This document shows, piece by piece, positions 59,178-64,000 of a DNA stretch of 64,000 bases (position 1 is the first letter of the stretch; every line of letters starts with the position of its first letter). The stretch comes from Microbacterium sp. LWH13-1.2 (GTDB taxonomy: Bacteria; Actinomycetota; Actinomycetes; Actinomycetales; Microbacteriaceae). The notes under the pieces are model-generated. The model did no database searches and was not told the origin of the DNA. It saw only the letters and a list, made by a program, of their open reading frames with translations. The DNA lies in NCBI RefSeq assembly GCF_038397735.1, contig NZ_CP151635.1, positions 806,001 to 870,000 on the forward strand, read 5' to 3'. Both the position numbers and the translations under genes were made by a program.

Positions 59178-60302
59178 ATGGCGCTGCGCGTTGGCGTGAT
59201 CGGTGGAGGCCAGCTGGCCAGGATGATGATCGCACCGGCGGTCGAGCTCGGACTCGACCTGCGGGTGCTCGCTGAAGACGAGGGCATGTCGGCGCAGCTC
59301 GCCGCGACCGCGGTCGGCGACTACCACGACCTCGAGGTGGTGCGCGCGTTCGTGAAGGACGTCGACGTCGTCACCTTCGATCACGAGCACGTCCCACAGG
59401 AGATCTTGAAAGCCCTGGTCGCCGACGGTGTCGCCGTGCACCCGGGCCCTGATGCACTGCAGTTCGCTCAGGACAAGCTCGCCATGCGTGCTCGCCTCGC
59501 CGACCTCGGCGTGCCGCAGCCTGAATGGGCGCCGGTGCGCAACGCTCCGGAGTTGCAGGCCTTCCTCGACGAGCACGAGGGTCAGGGCGTCGTCAAGACC
59601 CCGCGTGGCGGGTATGACGGCAAGGGCGTCCGCGTCGTCCGCGCCGCTGCAGAGGCCCAGGACTGGTTCGACGGTCTCGCCGACGGCGAAGCGCTGCTGG
59701 TCGAGGAGCTCGTCGGCTTCGTGCGGGAGCTCGCGCAGCAGGTGGCGCGGCGTCCCAGTGGTCAGATCGTCGCCTACCCGGTCGTCGAGACCGTGCAGCG
59801 TGACGGTGTGTGCGCCGAGGTCATCGCACCCGCGCCGCAGGCCGGCGAGCGTCTGGTCCAGGTGGCCGGCGAGATCGGCCGCTCGATCGCCGAGGGGCTC
59901 GGAGTCACGGGCATGCTCGCTGTCGAGCTGTTCGAGACCGACGACGAGCGGATCCTCGTGAACGAACTGGCGATGCGTCCTCACAACAGCGGCCACTGGA
60001 GCCAGGACGGTGCCGTGACCGGACAGTTCGAGCAGCACCTGCGCGCCGTTGCGGATCTGCCACTCGGAGACACGACCGGGCGTGCTGCGTGGTCGGTCAT
60101 GGTGAACATCCTCGGAGGTCCGAAAGAGGGGTCGCTCGGCGACCGCTTCGCCGGTGCGATGAGGGAGCACCCGACCGCCAAGATCCACACCTACGGCAAG
60201 GCTCCGCGCCCTGGTCGCAAGGTCGGCCACGTGAACGTGACCGGTGATGATCTCGATGACGCCGTGTACGTCGCGAGAGCTGCAGCGGCTCACTTCGACT
60301 GA
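59178..60302 (+). CDS. purK: N5-carboxyaminoimidazole ribonucleotide synthase
   Basis: This 374-residue ATP-grasp enzyme carries GVIGGGQLARMM at the N terminus, VKTPRGGYDGKGVRVV (ATP loop), VEELVGFVRELA and the metal/ATP residues in NELAMRPHNSGHWS. It makes N5-CAIR from AIR, ATP and bicarbonate in purine synthesis. ATG 59178 has a GGAGG Shine-Dalgarno sequence six bases upstream; the frame is open to 59130. purE lies 60 bases downstream, a partner in the same step. Confidence 0.96.
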   Translation: MALRVGVIGGGQLARMMIAPAVELGLDLRVLAEDEGMSAQLAATAVGDYHDLEVVRAFVKDVDVVTFDHEHVPQEILKALVADGVAVHPGPDALQFAQDKLAMRARLADLGVPQPEWAPVRNAPELQAFLDEHEGQGVVKTPRGGYDGKGVRVVRAAAEAQDWFDGLADGEALLVEELVGFVRELAQQVARRPSGQIVAYPVVETVQRDGVCAEVIAPAPQAGERLVQVAGEIGRSIAEGLGVTGMLAVELFETDDERILVNELAMRPHNSGHWSQDGAVTGQFEQHLRAVADLPLGDTTGRAAWSVMVNILGGPKEGSLGDRFAGAMREHPTAKIHTYGKAPRPGRKVGHVNVTGDDLDDAVYVARAAAAHFD

Positions 60303-60350
60303 GGCTGTTCCAGAGGTGTGCCGTTCGGGGTTTCTCCCAGCAGTAGACCG

Positions 60351-60356
60351 TAGCCT
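60351..60356 (+). promoter_or_regulatory. -10 box TAGCCT for purE
   Basis: TAGCCT-GAGTGG-GTG gives a six-base spacer to the purE start, so purE may have its own promoter besides readthrough from purK. Confidence 0.6.
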
Positions 60357-60362
60357 GAGTGG

Positions 60363-60878
60363 GTGACTGAGCCATTGCACTCCTCCGCAGCGCCCCTCGT
60401 CGGTGTCGTCATGGGTTCCGACTCCGACTGGCGCGTGATGAGCGATGCCTCTCAGTCGCTGACAGACTTCGGGATCCCGCACGAGGTGGAGGTCGTCTCG
60501 GCGCACCGCACGCCCGACAAGCTGATGAAGTACGCGCGGGAGGCGCGTGACCGTGGCATCCGGGTGATCATCGCCGGCGCCGGTGGCGCCGCGCATCTTC
60601 CGGGCATGCTCGCGTCGATGACGGCGCTGCCGGTCATCGGCGTCCCGGTGCCGCTGGCCTATCTCGACGGTATGGACTCGCTCCTGTCGATCGTCCAGAT
60701 GCCCGCCGGGATCCCGGTGGCCACCGTGTCGATCGGGGGAGCGCGCAACGCCGGCATCCTCGCCGCGCGGATCCTGGGAACATCCGACGGCGACCTCGCC
60801 GACCGCGTCGAAGCCTATGCACTCGACCTCGAAGCTCAGGTCGAGGAGAAGAACGAACGGTTGAAGGGGTCGCTGTGA
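60363..60878 (+). CDS. purE: N5-carboxyaminoimidazole ribonucleotide mutase
   Basis: This 171-residue class I PurE has [24 protein letters not shown] and [15 protein letters not shown], the residues that bind N5-CAIR phosphate and the catalytic His. It converts N5-CAIR to CAIR in purine synthesis. It overlaps the LCP gene start by GTGA. Confidence 0.97.
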   Translation: MTEPLHSSAAPLVGVVMGSDSDWRVMSDASQSLTDFGIPHEVEVVSAHRTPDKLMKYAREARDRGIRVIIAGAGGAAHLPGMLASMTALPVIGVPVPLAYLDGMDSLLSIVQMPAGIPVATVSIGGARNAGILAARILGTSDGDLADRVEAYALDLEAQVEEKNERLKGSL

Positions 60879-62329
60879 CCCTTGCCCCGCCGCGCGGGTC
60901 GGCGCGACCGCTGATCGAGACGCGCCCTCTGCGGAATCCGGATCCGGCCGATGCCGGGACGATGACGAAGCGCGGCTGGTGGCTGGTGCTGATGAACGTG
61001 CTCGTTCCGGGGTCGGCCCAGGTGCTCGCGGGCAACCGCAGGCTCGGGCGCTTCGGTCTGGGGGCGACGCTTCTCGCGTGGTTCCTGGTGATCGTCGGCG
61101 CAGGCCTCGCTCTGTTCGCGCGCCCGGTGCTGCTGTGGCTCACCGTCGGCGGCGGCTGGTTCTCGGCCGTGATCCTCACGCTGGTGCAGGTGCTGTTGAT
61201 CGCCTACATCGTGCTGTGGCTCGTTCTCACCTTCGACGTGCTCCGGCTCGTGCGGATCGTCAGGATCCCCGCGCCGTCGAAGTTCGCCATTCCGCTCGTC
61301 GCGCTGCTGCTGCTCGGTCTCGTCGGCACGGGCATGGGCTACGCGGCGTCGTACGTCGGCACCGCCCGCGGCACCATCAGCACGATCTTCGGGCAGAGCG
61401 GGCCCAGCCTGCCGCCGAGCGAGGGGTACTACAACATCCTCCTGCTCGGTGCCGACAGCGGCGACGGCCGCGACTCCATGCGCTTCGACAGCATCTCGGT
61501 CGTCTCGGTGAACGCGACGACCGGCGCCGTCACCATCACCGGCATTCCGCGCGAGCTCCCGAACGCGCCGTTCAGCGAGGGCAGCCCGATGCAGGCGCTG
61601 TATCCGAACGGGTTCGAGGGGCACGGCTCGAGCTCCTGCGGGTGGAACGGCTGGATGAACCACGTGCGCAACGCCGCGGAGATCTGCCGCGAGGACAACG
61701 GTCAAGGGCTCTACCCCGACGCCGCTGCACACGGATCCGACCCGGGCATCGAGGCCACGAAGGATGCCGCAGAGGGCGTTCTCGGCATCGAGATCCCGTA
61801 TTACGTCTTCGTGGACATGCACGGCTTCGCGGCCCTCGTCGATGCACTCGGCGGTGTGGACATCAACGTCACCGAGCGACTGCCGATGGGCGGCCCGCCC
61901 GAGGGCACGGATCCGTATGACGTCGATGCCTGGGCGATCGGCTGGATCGAGGTCGGCCAGCAGCACATGAACGGTGACACCGCGCAGTGGTACGCGCGAT
62001 CGCGGTACACGACGAGCGACTGGGACCGCATGAAGCGCCAGCGCGAGCTGCAGGAGGCGATCCTCGCGCAGTTCACGCCGCAGACCGTGCTCACCCGCTT
62101 CAACGAAGTGGCTGCCGCCGGAACCGCACTCATCAGCACCGACCTGCCTCAGGACAAGCTGCCGGAGTTCTTCGATCTGATGACGAAGGCCAAGGAACAG
62201 ACGATCACGACGATCGAGCTCACCCCCGAGAACGGCGTGGATGAGCACACACCTGATTACGCGTACATCCACGACCTGATGCAGCAGACACTGCACCCGC
62301 CGACGGAGACGCCGACCCCGACGCCCTGA
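60875..62329 (+). CDS. LytR-CpsA-Psr (LCP) family protein
   Basis: This 484-residue protein has several N-terminal membrane helices (about residues 32-150), then an LCP domain with [46 protein letters not shown] and [19 protein letters not shown]. These contain the Asp/Arg residues for pyrophosphate and lipid binding. It attaches a polyprenyl-linked polymer to peptidoglycan or arabinogalactan-like acceptors. The three polymerase-like genes upstream make a glycopolymer plausible. It is coupled to purE by GTGA. Confidence 0.92.
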   Translation: MTLAPPRGSARPLIETRPLRNPDPADAGTMTKRGWWLVLMNVLVPGSAQVLAGNRRLGRFGLGATLLAWFLVIVGAGLALFARPVLLWLTVGGGWFSAVILTLVQVLLIAYIVLWLVLTFDVLRLVRIVRIPAPSKFAIPLVALLLLGLVGTGMGYAASYVGTARGTISTIFGQSGPSLPPSEGYYNILLLGADSGDGRDSMRFDSISVVSVNATTGAVTITGIPRELPNAPFSEGSPMQALYPNGFEGHGSSSCGWNGWMNHVRNAAEICREDNGQGLYPDAAAHGSDPGIEATKDAAEGVLGIEIPYYVFVDMHGFAALVDALGGVDINVTERLPMGGPPEGTDPYDVDAWAIGWIEVGQQHMNGDTAQWYARSRYTTSDWDRMKRQRELQEAILAQFTPQTVLTRFNEVAAAGTALISTDLPQDKLPEFFDLMTKAKEQTITTIELTPENGVDEHTPDYAYIHDLMQQTLHPPTETPTPTP

Positions 62330-62364
62330 CGGGTGCGACCGCTTCACCCAGAGGGCGCGAATAA

Positions 62365-62406
62365 GCCCACGACCGCCACCTGAGAGTGAGAGTGACGGTC
62401 GTGGGC
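62365..62406. terminator. First hairpin between LCP gene and LPxTG gene
   Basis: GCCCACGACCG pairs with CGGTCGTGGGC. It lies 36 bases after the LCP stop codon. Confidence 0.65.
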
Positions 62407-62431
62407 CTCCGGTACGAGACCGGATTCACCA

Positions 62432-62468
62432 GACGACGGTGATCGGAGGGGGAGGGATCACCGTCGTC
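62432..62468. terminator. Second hairpin between LCP gene and LPxTG gene
   Basis: GACGACGGTGATC pairs exactly with GATCACCGTCGTC around a G-rich loop. It is closer to the minus-strand LPxTG gene's end. Confidence 0.6.
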
Positions 62469-62500
62469 CAGTCGATCCCCGCACGAAGCGAGGATCTGAC

Positions 62501-63082
62501 CTAGGCGCGCTTGCGGCGCACGACTCCTGTCGCGACGAGGGCTCCACCAGCCACGAGGGCTGCGGCTCCGCCGCCGAGGACCCACGGCGACACACTGCCG
62601 CCGGTGAGGGCGAGCTCGAGTCCGCCGCCCGTGAGCGGAAGCTCGGTACCTGCGCTCGCGACACCAGGGTCATGATCGCAGCTCGAGGCATTGTCGTGTC
62701 CCCCCGAGACCGTGATGGTCGCGGTGTATGAACGCGAACCGGTGAAGGCGAGCGAGTACGAACCGTTGCCGTCGGACGGCGGGCGGAAGGTGACGAGGAG
62801 GCTGCCGTCGGCAGCCGCCGTGTTTCCGGACACCGCGGAGTCGCCGGCGTTGAGCCCCGAGACGGACACTCCGACGTTCTCGGACGGCAGGAAGTATCCT
62901 GCGCCGAACGCGACGGTCGATACGTCGCAGATGTCGATGATCGGATCATCGACGCCCACGCGCGGTGTGCCCGAGTACGAGTCGGATTCGGCCGGAATGA
63001 CCGGCGCGGCAGAGGCGACAGCAGGTGCCATGAGCACGAGTGCGCCAGCGGTAAGGCTGATTGCAGCCAGTTTCTTCAGCAT
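62501..63082 (-). CDS. Secreted surface protein with LPxTG-like C terminus
   Basis: This 193-residue protein has a signal peptide (MLKKLAAISLTAGALVLMAP, with an AxA-like cleavage region near residue 25), a Ser/Thr-rich beta-type domain with two cysteines (ICDVS and SCDHD), and a sorting-type end: ELPLTGGGLELALTGG, a membrane helix and KRKRA-like positive tail. Both LPLTG and LALTG occur eight residues apart, so either could be a sortase site. The start is ATG 63082, with GGGGAG upstream; an in-frame start further up is unsupported. Function unknown, likely wall-linked. Confidence 0.87.
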   Translation of the reverse strand: MLKKLAAISLTAGALVLMAPAVASAAPVIPAESDSYSGTPRVGVDDPIIDICDVSTVAFGAGYFLPSENVGVSVSGLNAGDSAVSGNTAAADGSLLVTFRPPSDGNGSYSLAFTGSRSYTATITVSGGHDNASSCDHDPGVASAGTELPLTGGGLELALTGGSVSPWVLGGGAAALVAGGALVATGVVRRKRA

Positions 63083-63225
63083 GATTCTCCCCAGAATTTC
63101 ATGCGGAATCGCCCTCGGATACACCCCTGCATCCGACTGCGTGAGTTCTTCCTGTCCCCACGACAGAATTGCAGAACTCAGATATTCCCCAGTGAGAATG
63201 ACCCTACATCATCGGATCGGGAAAG

Positions 63226-64000
63226 TCACGATGCGCAACGCAGTTGTTCCCGAGACGTTTCCGGCGTCCGGATCATCGGCGTGTGATCGACGACCGTGAG
63301 CCGTTCGCCCGCGCCCGTTCCCCGGAACTCGACCGTGATCGTCGAGGTCTCACCCGGCGCCAGCAGCACCTCGTGCTGCACGGCCGAGCGCGAGCCGAGG
63401 AGCGCCGTCTGCACGCTCTCCTCCGCCCCGTCGCGATCGATGTGCGAGGAGGTGGCGCCCTCGGGCCCGTACACGGTGATCAGCGTGCGGGTCGAGCCGG
63501 CCGGCACGCCGTAGAAGCCGTCGGCCGTGACGTACGGCGGCAGCGACGTGGCGGCGTCTGCCGGGGCATCGTTCGTCCACGTCACCGTCACCTGAGTGGT
63601 CGGCTGGCCGTCGCACGTGCCGACCGAGGTCGAGATGGCGGCCTCTGTGTAATAGTCCATCTTGCCGCCGGTGGTGTCGTTGAACAGCACACCCACGTGG
63701 GTCTCGGTGTCGTCGGTAGGAATCGCGCCGCCGAGGGAAGATCCTGACAGAAGCTCCTCTTCATCTTCGTGCGCGCTCCAGATTCGGATGCGGCCCTGGT
63801 CCGCCGACGTCGCCAGTGCGGAGACCAGGTCCTTCGGGTCGGCAGTCGACAGAGCGGCGGACAGCAGCGCAGCCGCCGCCTGCGAGAAGATCTCGTCCTG
63901 CGCCCTCGGATCGGGGACCGCGGCGTAGATCTCCGAGAGGAGCAGGCTCACGACCGTCTCCTTCGTGACGCTGAACGGACCGAAGGTCAGCGGCCCCGTG
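63226..64000 (-). CDS. DUF4012-domain protein, C-terminal part
   Basis: The frame is open to the right edge, so at least 257 C-terminal residues are present and the true start lies outside. Recognisable DUF4012-type regions include FSVTKETVVSLLLSEIY, QDEIFSQAAAALLSAAL and late SHIDRDGAEESVQTA. These are large extracytoplasmic proteins of Actinobacteria, often near surface-glycan genes. Function unknown. The 143 bases between this and the LPxTG gene hold the promoter region of the latter; I see no clear -10 box. Confidence 0.82.
   Translation of the reverse strand, partial: TGPLTFGPFSVTKETVVSLLLSEIYAAVPDPRAQDEIFSQAAAALLSAALSTADPKDLVSALATSADQGRIRIWSAHEDEEELLSGSSLGGAIPTDDTETHVGVLFNDTTGGKMDYYTEAAISTSVGTCDGQPTTQVTVTWTNDAPADAATSLPPYVTADGFYGVPAGSTRTLITVYGPEGATSSHIDRDGAEESVQTALLGSRSAVQHEVLLAPGETSTITVEFRGTGAGERLTVVDHTPMIRTPETSREQLRCAS

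Noticed and set aside
60836..62347. Minus-strand frame of 503 codons opposite the LCP gene
   Set aside because: Antisense shadow of a recognisable LCP protein.
1..64000. Mobile elements, CRISPR arrays, integrases and phage genes
   Set aside because: No transposase, integrase, terminal repeats or regularly spaced repeats were seen. The base composition looks uniform by eye.

Overview
The window is chromosomal DNA from a high-GC actinobacterium, most likely a member of Microbacteriaceae close to Microbacterium. The grounds are the base composition, heavy use of GTG starts, the DAP-pathway gene set, an AdnAB-type motor-nuclease pair, actinobacterial families (DUF3117, DUF3107, UPF0182, DUF4012, the zincin-like DUF2342 family), and -10 boxes sitting 6-7 bases before start codons. 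This is an inference from gene content; no 16S rRNA gene is present. I saw no insertion sequence, prophage, integrase or CRISPR array.

Layout. 0-9.9 kb: end of typA, a secreted lysozyme-like protein, glutaminase with an MFS exporter, a divergent XRE-cupin regulator with azlCD, a membrane protein, ferredoxin-dapC, citrate synthase and a SRPBCC protein. 9.9-15.2 kb: a DEAD-box helicase, divergent dapD/dapE, a polytopic mannosyltransferase-like protein and a DUF3117 protein. 15.2-19.9 kb: an O-methyltransferase, tatB, and a minus-strand operon of an MgtE-N/CBS protein, DUF1003, Mrp ATPase and a YcxB-like protein. 19.9-23.2 kb: a plus-strand run of stress-type membrane protein, DUF4870 protein, hydrolase, phosphoesterase and VOC protein. 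23.2-26.6 kb: a minus-strand run of a frameshifted phosphotransferase, aminopeptidase P and a membrane endonuclease/exonuclease/phosphatase-fold protein. 26.7-48.4 kb: PHP phosphatase, second DEAD-box helicase, ferritin-like protein, DUF3107 protein, the AdnA/AdnB-like pair, phosphotransferase, nudC, UvrD2-like helicase, a SagC-like cyclodehydratase homologue, zincin-like protein, PDZ-Lon-like protease, UPF0182 protein and a small protein. 48.4-52.5 kb: initiator tRNA-fMet, nitrilase-family hydrolase, aminotransferase and an HtrA-type protease. 52.5-64 kb: an envelope cluster of three glycerophosphotransferase-family proteins and a family 2 glycosyltransferase, then birA, a PH-domain membrane protein, purK, purE, an LCP-family ligase, an LPxTG-like surface protein and the end of a DUF4012 protein.

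How it works together. dapC, dapD and dapE supply three steps of the succinylated lysine/diaminopimelate branch. The AdnA/AdnB-like pair and UvrD2 serve DNA break processing and repair. The teichoic-acid-type polymerase homologues lie about 3 kb upstream of an LCP protein that would attach such a polymer to peptidoglycan. Three blocks recall gene orders I remember from Mycobacterium tuberculosis: about Rv1165-Rv1232c, Rv3211-Rv3193c and Rv3279c-Rv3275c.

The most distinctive sequence-level observations are these. At least 16 genes have a TAnnnT box exactly 6 or 7 bases before the start codon, so leaderless transcription is probably common here. A 22-bp hairpin carries the -10 box of the next gene in its loop and that gene's start codon in its 3' arm. 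A one-base frameshift lies in a G/C run of a phosphotransferase gene. UvrD2 and the cyclodehydratase homologue overlap by 164 bp antisense, and both are functionally important there. I did not find a clearly new multi-gene system; the best candidates for follow-up are these overlaps and the orphan cyclodehydratase homologue.
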